NCBI GenBank assembly: GCA_905221605.1 | Contig: CAJNDS010002412.1 | Span: forward strand, 1,443,386 to 1,507,385 | Reading direction: 5' to 3' | From: Symbiodinium natans | Taxonomy: Eukaryota > Sar > Dinophyceae > Suessiales > Symbiodiniaceae | DNA length: 64,000 nt | Position numbers and translations under genes: made by a program | Notes under the pieces: generated by a model | Databases searched by the model: none | The model's input: only the letters and a program-made list of their open reading frames with translations | Told to the model about the DNA's origin: nothing | In this document: piece after piece, positions 7,329-17,402 of the stretch | How positions within the stretch are numbered: the first letter of the stretch is position 1 | Layout of the letters: every line of letters begins with the position of its first letter

Positions 7329-9203
7329 TTACAGATCATCATCCTCAATGGGGAGTCCCGGCGCCGGCTCTGCAGCGACACCCCTCGACAGCCTGGACGC
7401 ATACGCCGCAGAGCCCTGCACGATAAACCTGCACCAACTTGCGGCGCAGTGAGGTATTGGCTGCAAGGGCCCAGCCACAGCGACATGCGCATCAAATTGG
7501 ATAACCCGTGACTGCATGTGCTTGACATCCTCGCGCGTCACAGGTTGCGTGACTTCCCAGAGACCATCCAGTGGGGCAGTCAAGGCCGCTCCACGGGTCC
7601 ATCGGAAGTCAGGATTGCCGTCATGGTGAGCCTGGGAGACTTGAACCCGCAACACCTGACCAGCAAAAAGCTTCTTGAAGGTGACTGCAGACACTGTGGG
7701 CGAGCGTGGAGGCCGCGACGCGAACTCTGTTGGGCTGAACTCGTCCCAATAAATGAAGCGCACGCCCTTGCTAGTTGCTAAGGAGCTCAGCGCCATACTG
7801 GCACCTTGCGCCGGACAGAAGTCCACAGCCTTGCGACCAAAGACGTTGACCAGAGGGTCCAGCACCAAGCTCTTGCCGGCATTGGTGACCCCTGCTATAA
7901 GGGGCACCCGGCGAGTCTTGCTTGGGCCGTGGCATATGACCTGAGCCAAGGCAGCAGCCAATAGCTCCCCATCCACTGTCGCCTGATTCCTGCGAAAGAA
8001 ATCGGACATTGCCATCCACCACAAGCACGGTCCAGAGCAAGCGCAGCTAGTACCTGCCAGACGCTGTAGCAGGTCCCAGTCTGTCTCTTGCTCTACAGCA
8101 TGCAGCTTCTTCGCGTCCCGCCACTGCAGCGCGCCCTCAATGAGGTCAGGGAGGCGCTTCTGATTTCGCATGCAGTAGAGCTGGCACGCGTGCGACCCAT
8201 GGTCCTGCACATACGCGAGGACGGCGTTGGGCGTCAAGAGGTTCTTCTCGAGGACCATGGCAGTGAAGTCCAGAGGGGTGAACTTCTCCACCTTGGCCTT
8301 CTTCTTGTTACCTGGACCAGGGGCGCTGGCCAGGACCTCTGCCTTCTGGCGCCGCTTCACCCAAGCGCTGGCATTGAAGGGCTCTTGCGCCTCCTCATAA
8401 AGGTTCAGGACGATGTCGCTGCTGCCTGGCACTACGTACTCATGGCATGGCCCATGGCCAACTTGCACGCCCTCCAGTGCACCTGCTGCCTTCAGCCAGA
8501 CCAAGGGAGTGAGGTCAACGGCCTGCTTGTGGTCAGTCGTAAAGACGCCGTAGCGCACCACGCTCCACCATTGTGTGTGGGATGTGCTCCAGTGAGACGC
8601 TAGACCAGAACGGCGTCGCAGGGCCGCCTTCAACGGCAAGAAGCGGCTGAGGCAAGTCAGCTTGAGCGCCACATGGAAGTGTCTTGGCTCCTCCAAAAAC
8701 ACCACAAGCTTCACAGCCTCAAGCGCTTGCGTCCGAGGACGACCTCTGCCACGCCGGTTGGTGTCCTCAGCAGGATGCTGCACCGCGTCGAGCACTGCGT
8801 CCCGAATGTCTGCACGCTCCAGCCCTTCCAGGCTCTTCAGCGGTGTCTCTGCCTGCAGGGCTGTTGCTTCAAGCACAGCTGCAAACGTCACCAAGTACAC
8901 CATACTGCGAGCATTGTCATCTTCCTCCGTCAACCACTCTGGTCTTGCAGGCGGCGGCTCAACTGCTGCCTCGTCCTCAGAGGACGACGAGCTCGAGTCC
9001 GAGGCTGCCATGGCACCGGTGGGCTCAGGCTGGAGCAGAACGGCCGAACTGCAGACAGGCATTGTCAAGCACTGGGGTCCTTGGACCTCACTTTGGAGAC
9101 TGCAAGCTCTCGCAACCTCTGGAGTCTGTGTGAGGGCCCTGTATGAAGGGGCCAGGACGGGTGCAGAAATGTCGTGTTTTTCAAGTTTCAAATTCGTTTC
9201 CAT
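7329..9203 (-). CDS. Rep-like HUH/SF3-type protein, array copy 2
   Basis: Full-length 624-codon frame with the motifs listed for 4552-6426. It carries Asp at residue 263 (base 8417) and Val at residue 81 (base 8962), plus a private silent change near 8270. The alternative start at residue 65 is at 9011. Its upstream palindrome (9163-9452) is complete. Confidence 0.62.
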   Translation of the reverse strand: METNLKLEKHDISAPVLAPSYRALTQTPEVARACSLQSEVQGPQCLTMPVCSSAVLLQPEPTGAMAASDSSSSSSEDEAAVEPPPARPEWLTEEDDNARSMVYLVTFAAVLEATALQAETPLKSLEGLERADIRDAVLDAVQHPAEDTNRRGRGRPRTQALEAVKLVVFLEEPRHFHVALKLTCLSRFLPLKAALRRRSGLASHWSTSHTQWWSVVRYGVFTTDHKQAVDLTPLVWLKAAGALEGVQVGHGPCHEYVVPGSSDIVLNLYEEAQEPFNASAWVKRRQKAEVLASAPGPGNKKKAKVEKFTPLDFTAMVLEKNLLTPNAVLAYVQDHGSHACQLYCMRNQKRLPDLIEGALQWRDAKKLHAVEQETDWDLLQRLAGTSCACSGPCLWWMAMSDFFRRNQATVDGELLAAALAQVICHGPSKTRRVPLIAGVTNAGKSLVLDPLVNVFGRKAVDFCPAQGASMALSSLATSKGVRFIYWDEFSPTEFASRPPRSPTVSAVTFKKLFAGQVLRVQVSQAHHDGNPDFRWTRGAALTAPLDGLWEVTQPVTREDVKHMQSRVIQFDAHVAVAGPLQPIPHCAASWCRFIVQGSAAYASRLSRGVAAEPAPGLPIEDDDL

Positions 9204-9452
9204 AGTTTCAAATTAGTTTCAAATTAGTTTCAAAATCCAGTTGCAAATTCGCTGTTAAGGGGGAACTGCAATTTCAGCGCGCGTTTTCTGAAAAAGAGGA
9301 ATCTCTGAGAATTCCTATTTTTTTAGAAACGCGCGTAGAAAAATGTAATTCCCCATTAACAGCGATTTTGCAACTGGATTTTGAAACTATTTTGAAACTA
9401 ATTTGAAAGTATGGAAATGAATTTGAAACTTGAAAAACGCAGCATTTTCTGC
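9163..9452. repeat. ~290-bp palindrome, copy 3
   Basis: Same structure as 1396-1685. Near the centre it has small differences (TTTTCTGAAAAA on the left and CCTATTTTTTTAG on the right), while copies 1 and 4 share another version. The changes fall at the loop rather than in the stem. Confidence 0.93.
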
Positions 9453-9706
9453 TTCGACTGAATTTGAAACTTGGAAAACGCTGCATTTCTGCTTCTGGCG
9501 CAAGCTGACTTAGTGGAGCAACCAGCCAATGCAGTCGAGCAGCCAGCCAACTCAACGCACCCTCCACGCCCCTCTCCCTAGGCATGAGGCCTGCTGCTAC
9601 CGAACGCATGCAGCACGGCGCTCTACTGCTGGGCCGATTTTCACGCGCACTGTCTTCAAATGCTTTCAAATGGTGAAGGTGAAAGGACCGCGTGAGAACA
9701 GCCTCA

Positions 9707-10840
9707 TCATGGGTCAGAACCGCCCTCCTCGAAGAAGTAGCCCTTCGCCTCGTAAAGCCTCTGGCAGCGCCGAGCCATGTCGCCAATGCTGTTGAGGATG
9801 AAATCCTTGGGCAAGGAGCGGGCCGTGAGCTTCAAGCGCTTGATGTAGGCAGCCCGCGTTTCTTTCTTACCCTTTGTCCACTTGCTCTCTTGCCGGCGCA
9901 GCCGCTTGTTGATCTCGGTCCAGATGGCATAATCCAACACCGACAAGTCAGGGCTGCGCTTTGGGATCTCGAAGACAAGTAAACCTGCGTCGCACTTGGC
10001 AGCAATGCCCTTGGCCGACTTGTACCCAGTAGGGTCGTTGTCCTCCAAGATCGTGAAGCGGCGTTTGGCGGGCGAAGCTTTCTTCAAGTCACGCGCCAAA
10101 GTGTGGTAGAAGCTGGCGGCAGCCTGGCCACTCCAGCGGCCATCGGTGACCTCGTGCACGGTGACAGCCTTACCTTTCCCGACGCCCACCTGCAGGAGAA
10201 CCCCTTTGGCCCCGGTGTTGTGACGCAAGTTGCCAGCCTTTGGCTTCACATACCCACCACATAAGCCCTTGCCAGGGCGGCGATAGGCGCCGTATGTGGC
10301 ATGCTGCGCTGCCCGGCAGCGCTCCTTCCCATTCAGGTAGACCTGGAAGTGCTTTCCATCAATGAAGGCATCAACGTTCTTGACCCACCAGGCCCTGCTC
10401 TTGCTGCGATACTTCTTGGCGAAGTGAAAGCGTGCTCGGACATCCTCGGGGGTGAGCAGAGGCTTTTCCCGCAGCTTGCGGAAGTAGATGTTGCGATCGT
10501 GCAGAGCCCTGAGAATGCTGCGGCACGAAGCCTTGGTCTTTGTTGTCTTCTTCAGGTCCTGGACGGTAACAGTGCGCTGCCCATTGGCCTTCACGATCAT
10601 GTCGTCCAGCTTCTTCTCGAGGAAGTCGACTTGCGCCATGGTTAGAGAGCAAGGGCGGCCTTGCTTCAAGACAGGCTTCTGAAGACAGAGCAAGCGGGTC
10701 ACTGATGACGTGTCCCTTCCGAGCAACTCGCCGATCTCTGACGGCTTCTTGCCCTGAGAGTACCACTTCTTGGCCAGGCCGCGTTCATTCTCGGACATCT
10801 TGGTCCAACCAGCCTCCGGCATGGCGACGCTGACAGACAC
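9707..10840 (-). CDS. Tc1/mariner-like DDE transposase, array copy 3 (intact)
   Basis: A 377-aa frame with the same translation as the copy at 1935-3068, including the helix-turn-helix and the three candidate catalytic Asp residues. Perfect protein conservation between two copies about 7.8 kb apart shows either recent duplication or ongoing homogenisation. The minisatellite lies directly upstream at 10922-11747. Confidence 0.88.
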   Translation of the reverse strand: MSVSVAMPEAGWTKMSENERGLAKKWYSQGKKPSEIGELLGRDTSSVTRLLCLQKPVLKQGRPCSLTMAQVDFLEKKLDDMIVKANGQRTVTVQDLKKTTKTKASCRSILRALHDRNIYFRKLREKPLLTPEDVRARFHFAKKYRSKSRAWWVKNVDAFIDGKHFQVYLNGKERCRAAQHATYGAYRRPGKGLCGGYVKPKAGNLRHNTGAKGVLLQVGVGKGKAVTVHEVTDGRWSGQAAASFYHTLARDLKKASPAKRRFTILEDNDPTGYKSAKGIAAKCDAGLLVFEIPKRSPDLSVLDYAIWTEINKRLRRQESKWTKGKKETRAAYIKRLKLTARSLPKDFILNSIGDMARRCQRLYEAKGYFFEEGGSDP

Positions 10841-10921
10841 TGAAGGTCAAGCTGCGAGACGAGAGCTAGAAGCTGCGGCGCGCGCAGCCATGCAGCCAAC
10901 AAGTCAGCGCGTGATCTGCCA

Positions 10922-11747
10922 TTTTGCCCTTTCCCCCGCACATGGAACATGCGCACAGCGTACGTAGCACAGCTAACTGCATGTACATGTTGCTGTCAAG
11001 ACAGAGCACTGGAATTCCTGCACGCACATGCTGCTGACAAGACATCTGCCAGTTTGCCCTTTCCCCCGCACATGGAACATGCGCACAGCGTACGTAAGCT
11101 GACTGCATGTACATGTTGCTGTCAAGACAGAGCACTGGAATTCCTGCACGCACATGCTGCTGACAAGACATCTGCCAGTTTGCCCTTTCCCCCGAACATG
11201 GAACATGCGCACAGCGTACGTAGCACAGCTGACTGCATGTACATGTTGCTGTCAAGACAGAGCACTGGAATTCCTGCACGCACATGCTGCTGACAAGACA
11301 CCAGTTTGCCCTTTCCCCCGAACATGGAACATGCGCACAGCGTACGTAGCACAGCTGACTGCATGTACATGTTGCTGTCAAGACAGAGCACTGCAATTCC
11401 TGCACGCACATGCTGCTGACAAGACACCAGTTTGCCCTTTCCCCCGAACATGGAACATGCGCACAGCGTACGTAGCACAGCTGACTGCATGTACATGTTG
11501 CTGTCAAGACAGAGCACTGCAATTCCTGCACGCACATGCTGCTGACAAGACACCAGTTTGCCCTTTCCCCCGAACATGGAACATGCGCACATTCCTGCAC
11601 GCACATGCTGCTGACAAGACACCAGTTTGCCCTTTCCCCCGAACATGGAACATGCGCACAGCGTACGTAGCGCAGCTGACTGCATGTACATGTTGCTGTC
11701 AAGACAGAGCACTGCAATTCCTGCACGCACATGCTGCTGACAAGACA
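10922..11747. repeat. 126-bp minisatellite, copy 3
   Basis: Same repeat number and the same truncated 68-bp unit as at 3150-3975, so the internal rearrangement is older than the amplification of the 5-kb unit. One base private to copy 1 (A near 3717, giving GCAAGTACATG) is absent here. Confidence 0.93.
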
Positions 11748-11825
11748 TAGCGCAGCAACTTCACAACTCTCCAAACACGTCTAACACAGCAGCTCACTCC
11801 CAAGACATGTTCTGTACAGCTCGCA

Positions 11826-12017
11826 CTAGTAGTGTTGTGAGTCGTTAGGGAAAACACTCGGAAACACGCCTTCGATGTTTTCCACGCGACGAGAGGTCGA
11901 GCTAGCAAACACCCTCCCTAGTAGTGTAGTGTCCTCAGGGAAAACACTGTAGCATTCCGAGACGGAGAAGGAAACACACCGTCGATGTTTTCCTAGCGAC
12001 TCGAGATCGAGCTAGCC
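11826..12017. repeat. Pair of iteron-like repeats, copy 3
   Basis: Matches 4054-4245 at an offset of 7772 bp. Confidence 0.8.
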
Positions 12018-12323
12018 GTCACTGTCCTAACCTAACACGCCTCGCTTCTCATGATTGAAACTCCGGCCAAGGCGGCCACGCAGCCACAAGTCAGCAAATT
12101 ATCTTGTCTGAGAGTACGAGTAGTTGTCGTTGCTCTGCCGTTCTATATGACTGGGCTGTTGGGGGCCAATAGTCAAGAGATTCAGCGCCAACCAGCGGAA
12201 CAACATACGTTTTCCTGAGATAAGTTGGCGTGCGACCAGCTTGCAGCTCTTCAGAGCAAGCATGCCTGGCCTTCGATCTGGTCATAAGCAAATTGAATTC
12301 AGTCATTAGCGTAAACTAGGCAG

Positions 12324-14198
12324 TTACAGATCATCATCCTCAATGGGGAGTCCCGGCGCCGGCTCTGCAGCGACACCCCTCGACAGCCTGGACGCATACG
12401 CCGCAGAGCCCTGCACGATAAACCTGCACCAACTTGCGGCGCAGTGAGGTATTGGCTGCAAGGGCCCAGCCACAGCGACATGCGCATCAAATTGGATAAC
12501 CCGTGACTGCATGTGCTTGACATCCTCGCGCGTCACAGGTTGCGTGACTTCCCAGAGACCATCCAGTGGGGCAGTCAAGGCCGCTCCACGGGTCCATCGG
12601 AAGTCAGGATTGCCGTCATGGTGAGCCTGGGAGACTTGAACCCGCAACACCTGACCAGCAAAAAGCTTCTTGAAGGTGACTGCAGACACTGTGGGCGAGC
12701 GTGGAGGCCGCGACGCGAACTCTGTTGGGCTGAACTCGTCCCAATAAATGAAGCGCACGCCCTTGCTAGTTGCTAAGGAGCTCAGCGCCATACTGGCACC
12801 TTGCGCCGGACAGAAGTCCACAGCCTTGCGACCAAAGACGTTGACCAGAGGGTCCAGCACCAAGCTCTTGCCGGCATTGGTGACCCCTGCTATAAGGGGC
12901 ACCCGGCGAGTCTTGCTTGGGCCGTGGCATATGACCTGAGCCAAGGCAGCAGCCAATAGCTCCCCATCCACTGTCGCCTGATTCCTGCGAAAGAAATCGG
13001 ACATTGCCATCCACCACAAGCACGGTCCAGAGCAAGCGCAGCTAGTACCTGCCAGACGCTGTAGCAGGTCCCAGTCTGTCTCTTGCTCTACAGCATGCAG
13101 CTTCTTCGCGTCCCGCCACTGCAGCGCGCCCTCAATGAGGTCAGGGAGGCGCTTCTGATTTCGCATGCAGTAGAGCTGGCACGCGTGCGACCCATGGTCC
13201 TGCACATACGCGAGGACGGCGTTGGGCGTCAAGAGGTTCTTCTCGAGGACCATGGCAGTGAAGTCTAGAGGGGTGAACTTCTCCACCTTGGCCTTCTTCT
13301 TGTTACCTGGACCAGGGGCGCTGGCCAGGACCTCTGCCTTCTGGCGCCGCTTCACCCAAGCGCTGGCATTGAAGGGCTCTTGCGCCTCCTCATAAAGGTT
13401 CAGGACGATGTTGCTGCTGCCTGGCACTACGTACTCATGGCATGGCCCATGGCCAACTTGCACGCCCTCCAGTGCACCTGCTGCCTTCAGCCAGACCAAG
13501 GGAGTGAGGTCAACGGCCTGCTTGTGGTCAGTCGTAAAGACGCCGTAGCGCACCACGCTCCACCATTGTGTGTGGGATGTGCTCCAGTGAGACGCTAGAC
13601 CAGAACGGCGTCGCAGGGCCGCCTTCAACGGCAAGAAGCGGCTGAGGCAAGTCAGCTTGAGCGCCACATGGAAGTGTCTTGGCTCCTCCAAAAACACCAC
13701 AAGCTTCACAGCCTCAAGCGCTTGCGTCCGAGGACGACCTCTGCCACGCCGGTTGGTGTCCTCAGCAGGATGCTGCACCGCGTCGAGCACTGCGTCCCGA
13801 ATGTCTGCACGCTCCAGCCCTTCCAGGCTCTTCAGCGGTGTCTCTGCCTGCAGGGCTGTTGCTTCAAGCACAGCTGCAAACGTCACCAAGTACACCATAC
13901 TGCGAGCATTGTCATCTTCCTCCGTCAACCACTCTGGTCTTGCAGGCGGCGGCTCAGCTGCTGCCTCGTCCTCAGAGGACGACGAGCTCGAGTCCGAGGC
14001 TGCCATGGCACCGGTGGGCTCAGGCTGGAGCAGAACGGCCGAACTGCAGACAGGCATTGTCAAGCACTGGGGTCCTTGGACCTCACTTTGGAGACTGCAA
14101 GCTCTCGCAACCTCTGGAGTCTGTGTGAGGGCCCTGTATGAAGGGGCCAGGACGGGTGCAGAAATGTCGTGTTTTTCAAGTTTCAAATTCGTTTCCAT
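12324..14198 (-). CDS. Rep-like HUH/SF3-type protein, array copy 3
   Basis: Full-length 624-codon frame with all motifs described for 4552-6426. It carries Asn at residue 263 (base 13412) and Ala at residue 81 (base 13957), completing all four combinations of these two sites among the four copies. The alternative start at residue 65 is at 14006. Confidence 0.62.
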   Translation of the reverse strand: METNLKLEKHDISAPVLAPSYRALTQTPEVARACSLQSEVQGPQCLTMPVCSSAVLLQPEPTGAMAASDSSSSSSEDEAAAEPPPARPEWLTEEDDNARSMVYLVTFAAVLEATALQAETPLKSLEGLERADIRDAVLDAVQHPAEDTNRRGRGRPRTQALEAVKLVVFLEEPRHFHVALKLTCLSRFLPLKAALRRRSGLASHWSTSHTQWWSVVRYGVFTTDHKQAVDLTPLVWLKAAGALEGVQVGHGPCHEYVVPGSSNIVLNLYEEAQEPFNASAWVKRRQKAEVLASAPGPGNKKKAKVEKFTPLDFTAMVLEKNLLTPNAVLAYVQDHGSHACQLYCMRNQKRLPDLIEGALQWRDAKKLHAVEQETDWDLLQRLAGTSCACSGPCLWWMAMSDFFRRNQATVDGELLAAALAQVICHGPSKTRRVPLIAGVTNAGKSLVLDPLVNVFGRKAVDFCPAQGASMALSSLATSKGVRFIYWDEFSPTEFASRPPRSPTVSAVTFKKLFAGQVLRVQVSQAHHDGNPDFRWTRGAALTAPLDGLWEVTQPVTREDVKHMQSRVIQFDAHVAVAGPLQPIPHCAASWCRFIVQGSAAYASRLSRGVAAEPAPGLPIEDDDL

Positions 14199-14447
14199 AG
14201 TTTCAAATTAGTTTCAAATTAGTTTCAAAATCCAGTTGCAAATTCGCTGTTAAGGGGGAACTGCAATTTCAGCGCGCGTTTTTTGAAAAAGAGGAATCTC
14301 TGAGAATTCCTAATTTTTTAGAAACGCGCGTAGAAAAATGTAATTCCCCATTAACAGCGATTTTGCAACTGGATTTTGAAACTATTTTGAAACTAATTTG
14401 AAAGTATGGAAATGAATTTGAAACTTGAAAAACGCAGCATTTTCTGC
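14158..14447. repeat. ~290-bp palindrome, copy 4
   Basis: Complete. Its centre matches copy 1 (1396-1685) rather than its neighbour, copy 3. Confidence 0.93.
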
Positions 14448-14701
14448 TTCGACTGAATTTGAAACTTGGAAAACGCTGCATTTCTGCTTCTGGCGCAAGC
14501 TGACTTAGTGGAGCAACCAGCCAATGCAGTCGAGCAGCCAGCCAACTCAACGCACCCTCCACGCCCCTCTCCCTAGGCATGAGGCCTGCTGCTACCGAAC
14601 GCATGCAGCACGGCGCTCTACTGCTGGGCCGATTTTCACGCGCACTGTCTTCAAATGCTTTCAAATGGTGAAGGTGAAAGGACCGCGTGAGAACAGCCTC
14701 A

Positions 14702-15719
14702 TCATGGGTCAGAACCGCCCTCCTCGAAGAAGTAGCCCTTCGCCTCGTAAAGCCTCTGGCAGCGCCGAGCCATGTCGCCAATGCTGTTGAGGATGAAATC
14801 CTTGGGCAAGGAGCGGGCCGTGAGCTTCAAGCGCTTGATGTAGGCAGCCCGCGTTTCTTTCTTACCCTTTGTCCACTTGCTCTCTTGCCGGCGCAGCCGC
14901 TTGTTGATCTCGGTCCAGATGGCATAATCCAACACCGACAAGTCAGGGCTGCGCTTTGGGATCTCGAAGACAAGTAAACCTGCGTCGCACTTGGCAGCAA
15001 TGCCCTTGGCCGACTTGTACCCAGTAGGGTCGTTGTCCTCCAAGATCGTGAAGCGGCGTTTGGCGGGCGAAGCTTTCTTCAAGTCACGCGCCAAAGTGTG
15101 GTAGAAGCTGGCGGCAGCCTGGCCACTCCAGCGGCCATCGGTGACCTCGTGCACGGTGACAGCCTTACCTTTCCCGACGCCCACCTGCAGGAGAACCCCT
15201 TTGGCCCCGGTGTTGTGACACCTGGAAGTGCTTTCCATCAATGAAGGCATCAACGTTCTTGACCCACCAGGCCCTGCTCTTGCTGCGATACTTCTTGGCG
15301 AAGTGAAAGCGTGCTCGGACATCCTCGGGGGTGAGCAGAGGCTTTTCCCGCAGCTTGCGGAAGTAGATGTTGCGATCGTGCAGAGCCCTGAGAATGCTGC
15401 GGCACGAAGCCTTGGTCTTTGTTGTCTTCTTCAGGTCCTGGACGGTAACAGTGCGCTGCCCATTGGCCTTCACGATCATGTCGTCCAGCTTCTTCTCGAG
15501 GAAGTCGACTTGCGCCATGGTTAGAGAGCAAGGGCGGCCTTGCTTCAAGACAGGCTTCTGAAGACAGAGCAAGCGGGTCACTGATGACGTGTCCCTTCCG
15601 AGCAACTCGCCGATCTCTGACGGCTTCTTGCCCTGAGAGTACCACTTCTTGGCCAGGCCGCGTTCATTCTCGGACATCTTGGTCCAACCAGCCTCCGGCA
15701 TGGCGACGCTGACAGACAC
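14702..15719 (-). pseudogene. DDE transposase, array copy 4, broken by 116-bp deletion
   Basis: Compared with the intact copies, bases equivalent to 2453-2568 are missing at about 15219. The deletion is flanked by a 2-base AC microhomology. As 116 is not a multiple of three, the frame shifts: one frame reads from 15719 through the helix-turn-helix and first catalytic Asp and then ends out of frame at 15165; the other carries the part with the second and third Asp. The deletion removes residues shortly after D161, so the copy should be inactive. It is the last unit before the array edge. Confidence 0.93.
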
Positions 15720-15800
15720 TGAAGGTCAAGCTGCGAGACGAGAGCTAGAAGCTGCGGCGCGCGCAGCCATGCAGCCAACAAGTCAGCGCGTGATCTGCCA

Positions 15801-16626
15801 TTTTGCCCTTTCCCCCGCACATGGAACATGCGCACAGCGTACGTAGCACAGCTAACTGCATGTACATGTTGCTGTCAAGACAGAGCACTGGAATTCCTGC
15901 ACGCACATGCTGCTGACAAGACATCTGCCAGTTTGCCCTTTCCCCCGCACATGGAACATGCGCACAGCGTACGTAAGCTGACTGCATGTACATGTTGCTG
16001 TCAAGACAGAGCACTGGAATTCCTGCACGCACATGCTGCTGACAAGACATCTGCCAGTTTGCCCTTTCCCCCGAACATGGAACATGCGCACAGCGTACGT
16101 AGCACAGCTGACTGCATGTACATGTTGCTGTCAAGACAGAGCACTGGAATTCCTGCACGCACATGCTGCTGACAAGACACCAGTTTGCCCTTTCCCCCGA
16201 ACATGGAACATGCGCACAGCGTACGTAGCACAGCTGACTGCATGTACATGTTGCTGTCAAGACAGAGCACTGCAATTCCTGCACGCACATGCTGCTGACA
16301 AGACACCAGTTTGCCCTTTCCCCCGAACATGGAACATGCGCACAGCGTACGTAGCACAGCTGACTGCATGTACATGTTGCTGTCAAGACAGAGCACTGCA
16401 ATTCCTGCACGCACATGCTGCTGACAAGACACCAGTTTGCCCTTTCCCCCGAACATGGAACATGCGCACATTCCTGCACGCACATGCTGCTGACAAGACA
16501 CCAGTTTGCCCTTTCCCCCGAACATGGAACATGCGCACAGCGTACGTAGCGCAGCTGACTGCATGTACATGTTGCTGTCAAGACAGAGCACTGCAATTCC
16601 TGCACGCACATGCTGCTGACAAGACA
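15801..16626. repeat. 126-bp minisatellite, copy 4
   Basis: Matches 3150-3975 at an offset of 12651 bp, including the 68-bp truncated unit. Confidence 0.93.
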
Positions 16627-16704
16627 TAGCGCAGCAACTTCACAACTCTCCAAACACGTCTAACACAGCAGCTCACTCCCAAGACATGTTCTGTACAGCT
16701 CGCA

Positions 16705-16896
16705 CTAGTAGTGTTGTGAGTCGTTAGGGAAAACACTCGGAAACACGCCTTCGATGTTTTCCACGCGACGAGAGGTCGAGCTAGCAAACACCCTCCCTAG
16801 TAGTGTAGTGTCCTCAGGGAAAACACTGTAGCATTCCGAGACGGAGAAGGAAACACACCGTCGATGTTTTCCTAGCGACTCGAGATCGAGCTAGCC
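16705..16896. repeat. Pair of iteron-like repeats, copy 4
   Basis: Matches 4054-4245. It is followed by 96 bp of normal spacer up to the array edge at 16992. Confidence 0.8.
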
Positions 16897-16997
16897 GTCA
16901 CTGTCCTAACCTAACACGCCTCGCTTCTCATGATTGAAACTCCGGCCAAGGCGGCCACGCAGCCACAAGTCAGCAAATTATCTTGTCTGAGACGGTG

Positions 16998-17223
16998 GAT
17001 GGACAAAATCCTGCATGACCCCCTACGTTACACGTGTGCGACGGTTGGTAATCGAGCTCCCCGCACCCCTCAAATTTCAATGTTGCGTGCACATGTGGAT
17101 GATGCAGGATTTCGGTCATTCGCGCATGTGCCGTTTCGAGGCATTGTAAGGACAACAATGTTAAGATTCAGGGTTTGGAAGGGATGACCTGCGTAATAAA
17201 AGTCATGCAGGATTTCGTCCATC
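16998..17223. mobile_element. 226-bp terminal-inverted-repeat (MITE-like) element at the array edge
   Basis: 22-bp ends GATGGACAAAATCCTGC... (16998-17019) and ...GCAGGATTTCGTCCATC (17202-17223) are inverted repeats with one mismatch. A related GATGCAGGATTTCGGTC lies inside at about 17100. It has no coding capacity and no clear target duplication. It starts five bases after the last base of the tandem array. Confidence 0.65.
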
Positions 17224-17229
17224 AACAGT

Positions 17230-17402
<173 letters not shown>

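Larger units (their letters stand above)
1..16992. repeat. Head-to-tail tandem array of a ~4.99 kb two-gene unit
   Basis: The same 20-base string that opens the window recurs at 4991, 7768 and 12763, giving periods of 4990, 2777 (the copy with the N gap) and 4995 bp. All copies have the same orientation and differ by only scattered substitutions and a few small indels, so the array is young or is being homogenised. Each unit holds a Rep-like frame, a ~290-bp palindrome, a DDE transposase gene, a 126-bp minisatellite and an iteron-like spacer. The left end of the array lies outside the window. The right end is at 16992-16994, where identity to the other copies stops abruptly (compare 4341, 7115 and 12113). 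No terminal inverted repeats bounding a unit were found. Confidence 0.96.

Noticed and set aside
9274-9786. 170-codon minus frame from the transposase C-terminus through the palindrome
   Set aside because: Overlaps the transposase in another frame, is disrupted in copy 1 by a 5-bp indel and reads through the hairpin.
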